Assembly: GCF_009796745.1 (NCBI RefSeq)
Contig: NZ_CP047024.1
Span: forward strand, 3,534,001 to 3,598,000
Direction of reading: 5' to 3'
DNA from: Paraglaciecola sp. L1A13
Lineage (GTDB): Bacteria; Pseudomonadota; Gammaproteobacteria; Enterobacterales; Alteromonadaceae
Length of the DNA: 64,000 nt
This document shows, piece after piece, positions 48,364 to 57,934 of the stretch; the first letter of the stretch is position 1; every line of letters begins with the position of its first letter. The position numbers and the translations under genes are program-made. The notes under the pieces are model-generated. The model was given only the letters and a program-made list of their open reading frames with translations, had not been told where the DNA came from and made no database searches.

Positions 48364-49403
48364 TGCTCTGCTCCACAGTGATTGGTGGGGGTTGTGTCTA
48401 GCTTTTGATTGGGCTCAATGGTGACCGAAGCTGGCATACCCAAACGCAGTTCTCCCTGCGCGTTACAAGCATAAATCCTAACCGAGTAAACTAAGCGTGT
48501 ACGCAACTCTTCGGTCTGGACACTTTTCGGTGTAAATTCAGCGGAGGAAGAAATATAACCAACCCAACCTTCGTAGGTTTTATTGGGGTAACTGTCGGTA
48601 TAGATAAGCGCCTTCGCACCCAAATGCACCTGCCCTAACATCGTTTCCGACAAATAGGCTCGCACCCAAATAGGATTGATAAAAGCAAGCGTCAGCACAG
48701 GCGTTGTTGGAAATGCCATATCACCAGGCTCTAAAATTCGGTTACGAATGACACCGTCTGCAGGCGCATATAGATTGGTATTTTCCAAATATTGCTGAGC
48801 CAACGCCAATCCAGCCTCGCGCGCGGCCAATTCTGCTCGAGCCACTGCAATATCTTCTTTGCGAGGACCTGCCTGCAACAACGCCAGTGCATGCATAGAT
48901 ACCTCCATTTGAGCCTCCGCCACATCGGCCAGAGATTGGGCATTTTCCACATCTTCCGCTGATGCCAAGTTCTTTTCGAGCAACCGTACAATGCGTTTAT
49001 AACTGTCTCTGGTTGACTTCACCTTAGCACTAGCGGCCTTCAGTTCGGCCTTGCCCTGACTAATTTCTTCAGACCGACTGCCTGCCTCTAGTTTAGCCAC
49101 AGTTTGTTGTTGAGCGAGTAAATTCGCTTCAACTTCGGCCAGTTGTGCGTCGAGTAATTCGGTATGAAGTTGGGCCAACAGCTGGCCCTTAGTAACGCGA
49201 TCACCTTCCTGCACATGAATTTCAGCAATATGCTCACTGCTATTAAAGGCCAGAAGCGCTTCACGGATATCCACATTGCCGTAAAGTTGCAATTTCGTGT
49301 CATTACTGTCCTCAAGGTCAGCTCGCCACCATAACAACGCGATGACAGCGACTAATATCAGTGCCACGATGGCTATTATGATTTTTCTTCTGCTCATCTT
49401 CAC
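48360..49403 (-). CDS. ybhG: HlyD-family periplasmic adaptor, YbhG-like
   Basis: Protein of 347 residues. An N-terminal membrane anchor (IIIAIVALILVAVIALLWW) is followed by a lipoyl-like half (GNVDIREALLAFNSSEHIAE and VQEGDRVTKGQLLAQL), a long alpha-hairpin, and the second lipoyl/barrel part (YAPADGVIRNRILEPGDMAF). It connects the exporter to an outer-membrane channel. It is the first gene of the four-gene operon. No TetR regulator (CecR/YbiH in E. coli) is next to it. Confidence 0.9.
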   Translation of the reverse strand: MKMSRRKIIIAIVALILVAVIALLWWRADLEDSNDTKLQLYGNVDIREALLAFNSSEHIAEIHVQEGDRVTKGQLLAQLHTELLDAQLAEVEANLLAQQQTVAKLEAGSRSEEISQGKAELKAASAKVKSTRDSYKRIVRLLEKNLASAEDVENAQSLADVAEAQMEVSMHALALLQAGPRKEDIAVARAELAAREAGLALAQQYLENTNLYAPADGVIRNRILEPGDMAFPTTPVLTLAFINPIWVRAYLSETMLGQVHLGAKALIYTDSYPNKTYEGWVGYISSSAEFTPKSVQTEELRTRLVYSVRIYACNAQGELRLGMPASVTIEPNQKLDTTPTNHCGAEQ

Positions 49404-49692
49404 AATTCCTTATTGCGTAGGTTTTACCCAAGCTCTTAGATACTTCCCAAATAGCCAGTACAAAAGTGTTTTGCTATCAAAACGAATGTAACATTTTCAC
49501 CCGTGAGACTTGGTTTTTAACATCCATCCAATTGATGAGAATCAATAAGCACGCCGGAATAGCTGAATAAACTAGTTATATAAACGTTGTAGTATGGGCT
49601 TTATCAGGCCCGCCAGCCGCAGTTACTGCCGATTAGACCTGCCATCATATGCCTTATACAGAATTGTAGTTTCTGCAAATCGAGTACCCCAT

Positions 49693-49712
49693 AATTCGTT
49701 AATTAACGAATT
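49693..49712. repeat. Perfect 20-bp palindrome in the gap between the exporter and MarR genes
   Basis: AATTCGTTAATTAACGAATT, fully symmetric, without T runs. It lies 290 bp upstream of ybhG and 240 bp upstream of the marR start, within a 550-bp gap that holds no gene. It could be an operator for a regulator of the exporter; it differs from the MarR-type palindromes nearby. Confidence 0.5.
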
Positions 49713-49914
49713 TATGTAATCATGTGTTTAAAGAATATCGTTACGTTTTTGATAAAATATTAGCCAAAAATAAATCTGCTACCTTTGAGCTTAATTTGCA
49801 TAAAATAACCACTAGAAAAGCCGTCTTACGAATCAAATTCTTCCAATTCTCACGGTTAACAAATGAGAATTAACAACCTATCTGCTATTGCCAGGTAAGA
49901 TATTTACAATTATA

Positions 49915-49929
49915 GTTGTTACTAACAAC
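49915..49929. promoter_or_regulatory. MarR operator candidate 1
   Basis: GTTGTTACTAACAAC, perfect 7-bp arms around one base, 25 bp upstream of the marR ATG. The same arms occur at 50421-50435 before the next gene. Confidence 0.7.
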
Positions 49930-49953
49930 ATACTTACACAAGGTTTTAATGCT

Positions 49954-50400
49954 ATGTCTCATAGCCTAGAACGCGCAGAAGAGTTATATGAAGCCGTCAA
50001 CCAACTCATTCGTGTTCACCAGTTTCGTGATCGAGACTATATTTGCTGCCACGATGTGTCCGTTGCACAGTGTTATGCCCTTGAAACCCTAGTAAAACGA
50101 GGCCCTTTGAGGCTTCAAGCATTAGCGGACGAGATGTATCTGGACAAAAGCACCACAAGTCGTGTGGTGGACTCATTACTGCGAAAAAAATATGTGCTCA
50201 AGGCATTGGACCCATCAGACCAACGTGCGGTCCAACTCTCGCTGACACCGACAGGTGAAGCATTGCATCAAAAGATTCATCAAGATTTGATCTCAGAAGA
50301 AGCACTAATGATCAAAAATGTTGCGCCAGAAGTTGTCGATGGAGCGTTGGCACTCATTAGGCAATTAACGACTGCAGCGCGGGACCGTTTAGGCTCTTAG
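49954..50400 (+). CDS. MarR family transcriptional regulator with cysteine cluster
   Basis: Protein of 148 residues started at the ATG at 49954; an upstream TTG would put the operator inside the gene. The winged-helix domain includes LRLQALADEMYLDKSTTSRV and VDSLLRKKYVLKALDPSDQR. Near the N-terminus is YICCHDVSVAQC with C31, C32 and C40, a spacing that suits oxidation, electrophile or arsenite/metal binding. It leads the FAD oxidoreductase and MFS genes, and two copies of one palindrome sit before it and before the oxidoreductase, so it most likely represses both. Inducer unknown. Confidence 0.85.
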   Translation: MSHSLERAEELYEAVNQLIRVHQFRDRDYICCHDVSVAQCYALETLVKRGPLRLQALADEMYLDKSTTSRVVDSLLRKKYVLKALDPSDQRAVQLSLTPTGEALHQKIHQDLISEEALMIKNVAPEVVDGALALIRQLTTAARDRLGS

Positions 50401-50420
50401 CGCGCTTTTTTAACCTATTA

Positions 50421-50435
50421 GTTGTTAGTAACAAC
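50421..50435. promoter_or_regulatory. MarR operator candidate 2
   Basis: GTTGTTAGTAACAAC, the same arms as the site at 49915 with a different central base, 22 bp upstream of the oxidoreductase start. Confidence 0.7.
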
Positions 50436-50457
50436 ATTATCAATGGAGAAAATATTT

Positions 50458-51702
50458 ATGTTCGAAGAATCAACCAACTTACCTGTCGCGGTCATTGGTG
50501 CTGGTCCCATAGGCCTTAGCGCTGCGGTTCATTTACTTGCACAAGGCTATACCCCTATCCTGTTCGAAGCTGGCGATATGGCAGGTAGCAACTTGGCCCG
50601 CTGGGGGCATGTGCGTATGTTTTCCCCTTGGGCTTACAATATGGATCCCGCAGCCGTTGCATTACTAAAACAAAAAGGCTGGAATAAACCTGCTGGCAAT
50701 GAATTTCCCACAGGAAAGGAGTTGCTTGAACAATATGTCACACCCCTAGCATCCCATTGTGAAATTGCTCCTCACCTGAACCTGAATACTCAGGTTATAT
50801 CTGTCAGTCGCCTCAACCATGATGTGCTACGTACAGACGGTCGAAACAGGGTCCCATTTGTACTGCGGGTTACCGGTCCCAATGGTGATCGTGACGTTAA
50901 AGCGCAGGCCGTCATTGACGCATCGGGGACATACCAAACTCCCAACTGGCTTGGAACTCATGGTATACCAGCTTTGGGCGAAAATGCTGCTGCAGATTCG
51001 ATCACATATGGTGTTCCTAACATTCTCAGTTATGGGCGCAAGCAATACGCTAACAAGTCCGTGTTAGTCGTTGGTGGTGGCCATTCGGCATTCAACGCCT
51101 TACAGGATTTGATTTTGCTTGCAGATCAGTACAAGGACATGCGTGTTCTTTGGGGCGTTCGAAATGCCTGTGTGGCCAATGTCGTCCGCTCACCAGCAAA
51201 CGATGAACTGCAAGAGCGCAGACGTTTAGAAGTTCGCATTCAGGATTTATTAGATCAAGGAAGAATAGAAGTCTTTAGCGAACTTGAAATCGAGGAAATC
51301 AATCGTGAAAATGGCAGACTGATTGTGCAAAGTGGTTCACGCAAATTACCGCCTGTGGATCGAATTATAGCTGCGACCGGCTTTCGCCCTAATCTTAGTC
51401 TCCTTGCAGAATTACGAATATCTCTTGATCCCGCAACGCAAAGCCCTACGCGTCTGGCGCCATTGATCGATCCTAATTTGCATAGCTGCGGTTCGGTTCC
51501 TGAGCACGGCTACGTAGAACTATCCCACCCTGAGCTAGATCTTTATATCGTCGGGATCAAGAGCTACGGACGTGCACCGACCTTTTTGCTGAAAACTGGC
51601 TATATACAAGTTCAATCGGTGGTGAATGCACTTGCCACAAGTGAAATGTCCGCTGATATGCATCCATCCGCCGCACCAACAATATCACTTTGCCGAGGAT
51701 GA
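50458..51702 (+). CDS. FAD/NAD(P)-binding oxidoreductase (flavin monooxygenase-like)
   Basis: Protein of 414 residues started at 50458, where GGAG lies nine bases upstream; earlier codons in frame would overlap the operator. The first dinucleotide fold is VAVIGAGPIGLSAAVHLLAQ, the second VLVVGGGHSAFNALQDLILL, and ATGFRP follows near the end, the usual order of flavin monooxygenases and thioredoxin-reductase-like enzymes. A conserved RWGHVRMFSPWAYNMD lies between. No CxxC redox pair is seen. It overlaps the MFS gene by 4 bp. Similar flavoproteins occur in arsenic-resistance clusters of actinobacteria, but the substrate here is not known. Confidence 0.8.
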   Translation: MFEESTNLPVAVIGAGPIGLSAAVHLLAQGYTPILFEAGDMAGSNLARWGHVRMFSPWAYNMDPAAVALLKQKGWNKPAGNEFPTGKELLEQYVTPLASHCEIAPHLNLNTQVISVSRLNHDVLRTDGRNRVPFVLRVTGPNGDRDVKAQAVIDASGTYQTPNWLGTHGIPALGENAAADSITYGVPNILSYGRKQYANKSVLVVGGGHSAFNALQDLILLADQYKDMRVLWGVRNACVANVVRSPANDELQERRRLEVRIQDLLDQGRIEVFSELEIEEINRENGRLIVQSGSRKLPPVDRIIAATGFRPNLSLLAELRISLDPATQSPTRLAPLIDPNLHSCGSVPEHGYVELSHPELDLYIVGIKSYGRAPTFLLKTGYIQVQSVVNALATSEMSADMHPSAAPTISLCRG

Positions 51703-52889
51703 AAGTTTTACCGACCAAGCGAGGCTTTGTTGCAGCGCTAGGTCTAAGTCAATTAGTATCATGGGGAACCCTGTATTATAGCTTTCCATTAATTGCGGAA
51801 ACGATGGTCAATGATATGGGATGGAGCCGTGGTGATATCTACGGTGCCGCAACACTCGGTCTTTTAGCGGCCGTACTAGCTGCTTACCCCATAGGCGCAA
51901 TGATTGACCACGGCCATGGACGCAAACTTATGGGAGGAGCGACCATTGCAGCATCGCTCGCCTTGGTAGCCTGGTCGTACATTGAAACCATGCCTGCGCT
52001 TTATGCTGTGATAATAACATTAGGCATGCTTCAAGCAGCGTTATCCTACGAACCTGCTTTTGCAGTCACAGTACGCCAGTTGGGAGTGCTGCAATCACGT
52101 TCAGCCATCACGGCGATCACGTTGTGGGCTGGTTTCTCCAGCACCTTGTTTGTGCCACTGCTTCAATTTATGTTAGATAGCTTGGGATGGCGCGGTGCAC
52201 TTCTAGGATTAGCAGTCATCAATACAGTCATCGCCGCCCCACTTTATTTATGGGCAATTCGACCTGTGAATTTAACAAGTGAAAAAACACACCAAATATC
52301 AAGCTCGGATAAAAGCCGGATTCGACCAATTTTATGTAGTCCTAGATTTTATCTCCTCACTGCATCTTTCTGCGCTTATATGGCACTTTTTTCTGGCTTT
52401 ACGTACCACATCTATCCTCTGCTTATTGCGCTGACTTGGGACACGCAATCTGTGGTATTAGCCATTGCGCTCATTGGGCCCGCTCAGGTTGCTGCGCGCA
52501 TGCTGATACTTTTATTTAAGGAGATAACGATAGTCCGTCTGGGCTTACTCGCCGGTATGACGTTTCCACTTGCCATCGTGATACTTAAAGCGCCACCCTC
52601 AGTTTTCACGCTTGCGATCGTGTGTATTCTTTATGGCGCAGCAAACGGTATATTTACTATCGTACGCGGCATGGCTGTTCCAGAACTGCTATCGCACCAT
52701 AACTATGGCAAGATCAATGGCATTATGTTGATTCCCATGTCACTTGCTCGCGCAGTTGCGCCATGGCTCATTGCCATCTACTGGGCACATTCAGAAACGC
52801 CTGATGGTGCAATAAACTTGATGTTGGCCATAGCTATTCTTGTGCCTGTACTGTTTGGCGTCGCAGTCAACGTGAAGCGGATACGTTAG
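51699..52889 (+). CDS. MFS transporter
   Basis: Protein of 396 residues with 12 predicted membrane helices. The start at 51699 overlaps the oxidoreductase stop as ATGA. Between helices 2 and 3 lies the loop motif (YPIGAMIDHGHGRKLMGGAT), a form of the MFS motif A. It probably exports the product or substrate of the preceding flavoprotein, since both are coupled and behind the same regulator. No specific subfamily can be named. Confidence 0.85.
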   Translation: MKVLPTKRGFVAALGLSQLVSWGTLYYSFPLIAETMVNDMGWSRGDIYGAATLGLLAAVLAAYPIGAMIDHGHGRKLMGGATIAASLALVAWSYIETMPALYAVIITLGMLQAALSYEPAFAVTVRQLGVLQSRSAITAITLWAGFSSTLFVPLLQFMLDSLGWRGALLGLAVINTVIAAPLYLWAIRPVNLTSEKTHQISSSDKSRIRPILCSPRFYLLTASFCAYMALFSGFTYHIYPLLIALTWDTQSVVLAIALIGPAQVAARMLILLFKEITIVRLGLLAGMTFPLAIVILKAPPSVFTLAIVCILYGAANGIFTIVRGMAVPELLSHHNYGKINGIMLIPMSLARAVAPWLIAIYWAHSETPDGAINLMLAIAILVPVLFGVAVNVKRIR

Positions 52890-53126
52890 CCATGGGAACG
52901 AGGAATTTTAGGAATTGCGTTTTTTACGCGCAAGATCGTTAACCCGCAGGATATTCACATGATAAAGGCAGTTTGAATTAATAAGATTGACGACAAGAAG
53001 TTGGTATTTTTCGATATGGCGCGGCACTGCAAGGCATACCTCAATGTTATGTTTCAACAAGTTGATAGGCTAACTTTCGGTAACCTACTTTACACTGCAC
53101 AATGATATCAGTAATGAATATGACCT

Positions 53127-53161
53127 CTCTCAGCGGCGACCGACATAGTCGCCGCTGAGAG
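53127..53161. repeat. Perfect 14-bp stem-loop after the MFS gene
   Basis: CTCTCAGCGGCGAC, 7-nt loop, GTCGCCGCTGAGAG. Very stable and GC rich, 240 bp after the MFS stop and 95 bp beyond the guaA stop, without a T run on either strand. The remaining 52890-53256 gap has no gene. Confidence 0.7.
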
Positions 53162-53214
53162 CAGGATGATTTACATATTATCAAAAGTGTATTTGTGCTG
53201 CCCGCCATCTAAAC

Positions 53215-53244
53215 AAAAAAGCTTCGAACGCTCATTATCGAGGC
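53215..53244 (-). terminator. Terminator of guaA
   Basis: Stem of seven pairs with one mismatch (53221-53227 with 53238-53244) followed on the minus strand by six T, 12 bp after the guaA stop. Confidence 0.55.
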
Positions 53245-53256
53245 AACTACTGCCCC

Positions 53257-54834
53257 TTACTCCCATTCAATTGTCGCTGGAGGCTTACCTGAAATATCGT
53301 AAACAACGCGAGAAATACCATCGATTTCATTAATGATGCGGTTTGATACTTTCCCTAGAAACTCGTACGGTAAATGTGCCCAGTGCGCCGTCATAAAGTC
53401 GATTGTTTCAACGGCTCGCAATGATACAACCCAATCGTATTTGCGCGCATCGCCCATCACGCCTACCGATTTAACAGGCAAAAATACTGTAAATGCTTGA
53501 CTGACTTTGTTATACAAATCGTGGCTATGCAGCTCTTCGATAAAGATCGCATCAGCCCTGCGCAGTAAGTCACAATATTCTTTTTTAACTTCACCTAACA
53601 CACGTACACCGAGACCTGGTCCTGGAAAAGGATGGCGGTATAGCATGTCGTACGGCAAACCTAACTCGAGTCCAATCTTGCGCACTTCGTCTTTAAACAA
53701 CTCTCGAAGTGGTTCAACTAAGCCCATCAACATATCTGCCGGTAAGCCACCCACATTGTGATGCGATTTAATCACATGGGCTTTACCTGTTGCTGAGCCA
53801 GCAGATTCAATGACATCAGGGTAAATGGTGCCTTGAGCTAACCATTTTGCATTTTTAAGTTTCTTGGATTCTTCATCAAAGACTTCAACAAACACGCGAC
53901 CAATAATTTTACGTTTGGCTTCAGGCTCATCCGTACCTGCAAGTGCAGACAGGAACCGCTCTTCTGCTTCAATTTTTATAATATTGAGGCCAAAGTGGTC
54001 ACCAAACATATCCATCACTTGCTGACCTTCATTCAGACGAAGTAAACCGTTATCCACAAATACGCACGTTAGTTGTTTACCAATCGCACGGTGCAACAAC
54101 ATAGCAACGACTGAGGAATCAACGCCGCCTGACAGGCCTAAAATAACCTCATCGTCACCGATTTGCTTTTTCATGCGTGCGATTGCGTCTTCAATTATCG
54201 CATCAGGGGTCCATAATTTGTCACATTTGCAAATATCGAGTACAAAATGTGACAACATGCGATGACCTTGGCGGGTGTGGGTCACTTCCGGGTGAAACTG
54301 CACACCGTAGAATTGTTTTTCGTGGTTCACGATGGCAGCAAACGGACAACTATCTGTTTTGGCTGCCGTAATGAAACCTTCAGGCACAGCAGACACTTTA
54401 TCACCATGACTCATCCATACATCAAGCAAGGCATTGCCATTGGGACTAACGTGATCTTCAATGTTATCCAGTAATGCCATCTTTTCGACAACTTCTACTT
54501 GGGCATAACCAAATTCACGCATATCTGAACCTAATACTTCTCCGCCCAGCTGCTCAGCCATGGTTTGCATACCATAACAAATGCCAAACACGGGCACACC
54601 TGCATCAAATACGTATTGCGGCGCCCTGGGAGAGTCTTTGGCGTGAACAGATTCAGGACCACCTGATAATATAATGCCATTAGGATTAAATTCACGAATT
54701 TGCGCTTCGGTAACATCCCATGCCCATAACTCACAATAGACTCCTATCTCCCGCACGCGTCGTGCAATAAGTTGAGTATATTGAGAACCGAAATCGAGAA
54801 TTAGTATGCGTTGTTCATGAATGTTTGTTGTCAT
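53257..54834 (-). CDS. guaA: GuaA, GMP synthase (glutamine-hydrolysing)
   Basis: Protein of 525 residues, the same as E. coli. The class I glutaminase domain has GICYGMQ with C86 and the FHPEVTHT triad segment; the synthetase has the P-loop [15 protein letters not shown], and the dimerisation domain ends [12 protein letters not shown]. It converts XMP to GMP. It follows guaB by 78 bp, with a terminator hairpin between them. Confidence 0.97.
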   Translation of the reverse strand: MTTNIHEQRILILDFGSQYTQLIARRVREIGVYCELWAWDVTEAQIREFNPNGIILSGGPESVHAKDSPRAPQYVFDAGVPVFGICYGMQTMAEQLGGEVLGSDMREFGYAQVEVVEKMALLDNIEDHVSPNGNALLDVWMSHGDKVSAVPEGFITAAKTDSCPFAAIVNHEKQFYGVQFHPEVTHTRQGHRMLSHFVLDICKCDKLWTPDAIIEDAIARMKKQIGDDEVILGLSGGVDSSVVAMLLHRAIGKQLTCVFVDNGLLRLNEGQQVMDMFGDHFGLNIIKIEAEERFLSALAGTDEPEAKRKIIGRVFVEVFDEESKKLKNAKWLAQGTIYPDVIESAGSATGKAHVIKSHHNVGGLPADMLMGLVEPLRELFKDEVRKIGLELGLPYDMLYRHPFPGPGLGVRVLGEVKKEYCDLLRRADAIFIEELHSHDLYNKVSQAFTVFLPVKSVGVMGDARKYDWVVSLRAVETIDFMTAHWAHLPYEFLGKVSNRIINEIDGISRVVYDISGKPPATIEWE

Positions 54835-54867
54835 CTTGGTACTCGTATTTAAAAGCGCAATGGCGAT

Positions 54868-54893
54868 AAAAAAAGGCTGGTTAATAACCAGCC
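54868..54893 (-). terminator. Intercistronic terminator between guaB and guaA
   Basis: GGCTGGTT, 3-nt loop, AACCAGCC followed by seven T on the minus strand, just 20 bp after the guaB stop and 34 bp before guaA. It should reduce or separate guaA transcription. Confidence 0.75.
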
Positions 54894-54912
54894 CAATAGT
54901 CGATGTAGATCT

Positions 54913-56382
54913 TTATCCTAAGCGGTAGTTTGGCGCTTCTTTGGTGATACTCACGTCATGCACATGAGACTCGCCCATGCCTGCGGCGGTTACCTTCACG
55001 AACATCGCTTTAGTGCGAAGATCATCAATGGTGGCAGAACCAGTCAACCCCATAGCCGAGCGTAAACCGCCCATTTGCTGGTGAATAATAGTAGATATAG
55101 GCCCTTTATAAGCAACGCGACCTTCAATTCCTTCAGGAACCAATTTCTCTGCGTCATTACTATCTTGGAAATAGCGGTCTGACGAACCATTGTTTTGGTC
55201 CATTGCACCAAGAGAGCCCATGCCACGATAAGATTTGTAGTAACGACCTTGATATAACTCAACTTCTCCAGGTGCTTCTTCCGTACCGGCTAATAAGCTG
55301 CCAACCATGACGCAACTTGCGCCGGCTGCTATCGCTTTAGCAATATCACCTGAGAATCGAATGCCACCATCCGCTATCACAGGTATGCCGGTACCCTCTA
55401 ATGCTTCAACGGCATCTGAAACAGCGGTAATCTGTGGCACACCACAACCGGTGACGATACGCGTAGTACAAATAGAACCAGGGCCGATCCCTACTTTAAC
55501 AGCATCGACACCTGCATCAGCTAGCGCCTTAGCGCCTTCGCCTGTGGCAACATTACCGGCAATTAATTGCACATCAGGGAAATCAGCTCGTACTTTTTTC
55601 ACTCTGTCAATAACACCTTGAGAGTGGCCATGTGAGGTATCAATCAATAATACGTCTACGCCCGCTTCTACCAGCAATTGGATACGTTCGTCAGTTCCAG
55701 CGCCAACACTTACCGCAGCACCTACACGTAAGCGTCCTAACTCATCTTTGCAAGCATTAGGTTTGCTTTCGGCTTTTTTGAAATCTTTGACGGTGATCAA
55801 ACCAGTTAATCTGAATGCATCGTCGACGACGAGGATTTTTTCGATGCGGTGTTCGTGCATCAATTCCAGTACTTGTTCGGAATGAGCACCTTCTTTAACC
55901 GTAACTAAATCTTCTTTGCGCGTCATCACTGAGGAAATAGGTTGATCAAAACGCTTTTCAAAACGCAAATCACGGCCAGTAACGATGCCCACTAGCGCAT
56001 TGTCTTTATCTACAACTGGAAAACCAGAAAAACCATGATGCTTACTCAAGGCATTAATTTCGCCAATCGTTGCATTAGGTGAAACGGTTACCGGATCTGA
56101 TACCACGCCACTTTCGTATTTTTTCACCATACGAACATGATCAGCTTGCGCTTCAGGAGGCATATTTTTATGAATAAAACCGATACCCCCTTCTTGCGCC
56201 AGCGCAATAGCAAGGCGTGCTTCAGATACTGTGTCCATAGCAGCAGAAACAAGTGGGATATTTAAGGTAACACCGCGGGTTAATTTGGTAATCAAATTAG
56301 CGGTATGGGGAAGAACGGTTGAGTGCCCAGGCACTAACAACACGTCATCAAACGTAAGAGCTTCTTTTGCGATCCGCAACAT
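54913..56382 (-). CDS. guaB: GuaB, inosine-5'-monophosphate dehydrogenase
   Basis: Protein of 489 residues. The barrel is interrupted by two CBS domains (about 95-205: [20 protein letters not shown] and [20 protein letters not shown]). The catalytic loop is GPGSICTTR with the active Cys, and the flap has [10 protein letters not shown]. It oxidises IMP to XMP with NAD. It forms the guaBA pair and is divergent from xseA. Confidence 0.97.
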   Translation of the reverse strand: MLRIAKEALTFDDVLLVPGHSTVLPHTANLITKLTRGVTLNIPLVSAAMDTVSEARLAIALAQEGGIGFIHKNMPPEAQADHVRMVKKYESGVVSDPVTVSPNATIGEINALSKHHGFSGFPVVDKDNALVGIVTGRDLRFEKRFDQPISSVMTRKEDLVTVKEGAHSEQVLELMHEHRIEKILVVDDAFRLTGLITVKDFKKAESKPNACKDELGRLRVGAAVSVGAGTDERIQLLVEAGVDVLLIDTSHGHSQGVIDRVKKVRADFPDVQLIAGNVATGEGAKALADAGVDAVKVGIGPGSICTTRIVTGCGVPQITAVSDAVEALEGTGIPVIADGGIRFSGDIAKAIAAGASCVMVGSLLAGTEEAPGEVELYQGRYYKSYRGMGSLGAMDQNNGSSDRYFQDSNDAEKLVPEGIEGRVAYKGPISTIIHQQMGGLRSAMGLTGSATIDDLRTKAMFVKVTAAGMGESHVHDVSITKEAPNYRLG

Positions 56383-56485
56383 GCAACAACACCTTTAAAA
56401 TGGGTTTTTATTGCGGCGCAATTGTAGCCGCTTTACCTTATCAGGTAAACTCCATTCCTGTTATTTATTTAAGATTTTGTGCCTT

Positions 56486-57820
56486 ATGTTTAGTGCGTCA
56501 CCCGCAAACCGAAATATCTTCACCGTAAGTAAGCTCAATCACTTGGCTCGCTCGATATTGGAATCAGAAATTGGCCAAGTTTGGCTCAGTGCTGAAATAT
56601 CAAATTTCGTGGCTGCTAGCTCAGGTCATTGGTATTTCACACTCAAAGATAATAAGGCGCAAATAAAAAGTGCCATGTTCAAAGGGGCTAATCGAAAAGT
56701 TATCACGCGCCCAAAAGAAGGAGATAAAGTTTTAGTTCGGGCAAATTTAAGTATTTATGAGCCAAGAGGTGACTATCAACTTATCGTCGAGCACCTTGAA
56801 CCTGAAGGCGAAGGCCAACTTAAACGTCAATTTGAAGAACTAAAGCGTAACTTATTGGCACAAGGCTTGTTTGCAAGTGACATAAAACAATCACTACCCA
56901 ACACAATTAACCGCATCGGCATTGTGACGTCGGCAACTGGCGCAGCACTGCACGATATTTTAACGGTGTTGCAACGTCGCAATCCAGCCCTTGAAGTAGT
57001 CATTTATCCAACTCAGGTGCAAGGTGTAACTGCGAGCAAACAAATATGCCGTGCGATAGCGCTAGCTAACCATCGCAGGGAGGTCGATGTATTGATAGTC
57101 GGCCGAGGCGGCGGCTCGCTAGAAGACTTATGGTGCTTTAATGAAGAGAACGTCGCTTGGGCTATATACCACAGTGATCTCCCCATCGTCAGTGCTGTAG
57201 GTCATGAGGTAGACATCACCATAGCTGATTTTGTTGCCGACTTGCGCGCGCCAACCCCTTCAGCTGCCGCTGAGCTGGTAAGCCAATCCCAAATTGAAAT
57301 GCTCAGCGCCTTAGGAGCCAAACGCGATAGATTGTTCAAAAGTACGCGCACACTGCTTAAAGAGCTGCAGTATCAACAACAATCGCTCACACAAGAACTC
57401 AATGGCTACCACCCTCGTAATCAGTTACGCCAGCATATGCAACGGGTTGATAGTCAACTCACTGCGATTTCTCATAGTATGGCAACGCAACTTATGCGTG
57501 CGAAGCAAAGCAGTGAGAGCCGAATCAGTAAATTACAGCAATTCTCACCCGTTAACGTATTGAAAGAGCAGCAAGGCAAACACAGTTTGTTGTCTGAGCG
57601 TTTAACAAAAGCATGGCTGAGGACTTTCGAGCAACGCCAACAACAGCTAGCAAACAGCAGTCATTTGCTCGATACAGTCAGCCCATTGGCAACTCTGGCG
57701 CGCGGTTACAGCATCACATTTAAAGGTAAAGAGGTCATCAAAAGCCAGTCTGAGCTGACCAAAGGCGATGTCATTACCAATCGCTTTGCTGACGGTGAGA
57801 CCAACAGCACGGTCATTTAG
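56486..57820 (+). CDS. xseA: XseA, exodeoxyribonuclease VII large subunit
   Basis: Protein of 444 residues started at 56486 (MFSASPANRNIFTVSKLNHL); an upstream frame extension to 56411 is unlike the family. The N-terminal OB fold (GQVWLSAEISNFVAASSGHW and YFTLKDNKAQIKSAMF) is followed by the catalytic core with IVTSATGAALHDIL, DVLIVGRGGGSLEDLW and AVGHEVDITIADFVADLRAP, then a coiled coil. It degrades single-stranded DNA with XseB. Divergent from guaB, as in E. coli. Confidence 0.96.
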   Translation: MFSASPANRNIFTVSKLNHLARSILESEIGQVWLSAEISNFVAASSGHWYFTLKDNKAQIKSAMFKGANRKVITRPKEGDKVLVRANLSIYEPRGDYQLIVEHLEPEGEGQLKRQFEELKRNLLAQGLFASDIKQSLPNTINRIGIVTSATGAALHDILTVLQRRNPALEVVIYPTQVQGVTASKQICRAIALANHRREVDVLIVGRGGGSLEDLWCFNEENVAWAIYHSDLPIVSAVGHEVDITIADFVADLRAPTPSAAAELVSQSQIEMLSALGAKRDRLFKSTRTLLKELQYQQQSLTQELNGYHPRNQLRQHMQRVDSQLTAISHSMATQLMRAKQSSESRISKLQQFSPVNVLKEQQGKHSLLSERLTKAWLRTFEQRQQQLANSSHLLDTVSPLATLARGYSITFKGKEVIKSQSELTKGDVITNRFADGETNSTVI

Positions 57821-57856
57821 CCTGAGAAAGACGTAAAACTGTAAAGCGAAGTAAAC

Positions 57857-57895
57857 AAAAAGCCCTTTAATCACAACATGATTAAAGGGCTTTTT
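57857..57895. terminator. Bidirectional terminator between xseA and der
   Basis: A 17-bp stem with A and T runs (AAAAGCCCTTTAATCA, 5-nt loop, complement) lies 36 bp after xseA and 40 bp after der. Confidence 0.92.
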
Positions 57896-57934
57896 CATTT
57901 CCAGTGGATTGGTCTTGGATGCCGAATTCCCTGA

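Noticed and set aside
49520..49545. Fur-box-like TGATGAGAATCAATA upstream of ybhG
   Set aside because: About ten of fourteen matches at best in an AT-rich gap, and an iron link to this exporter is not known.
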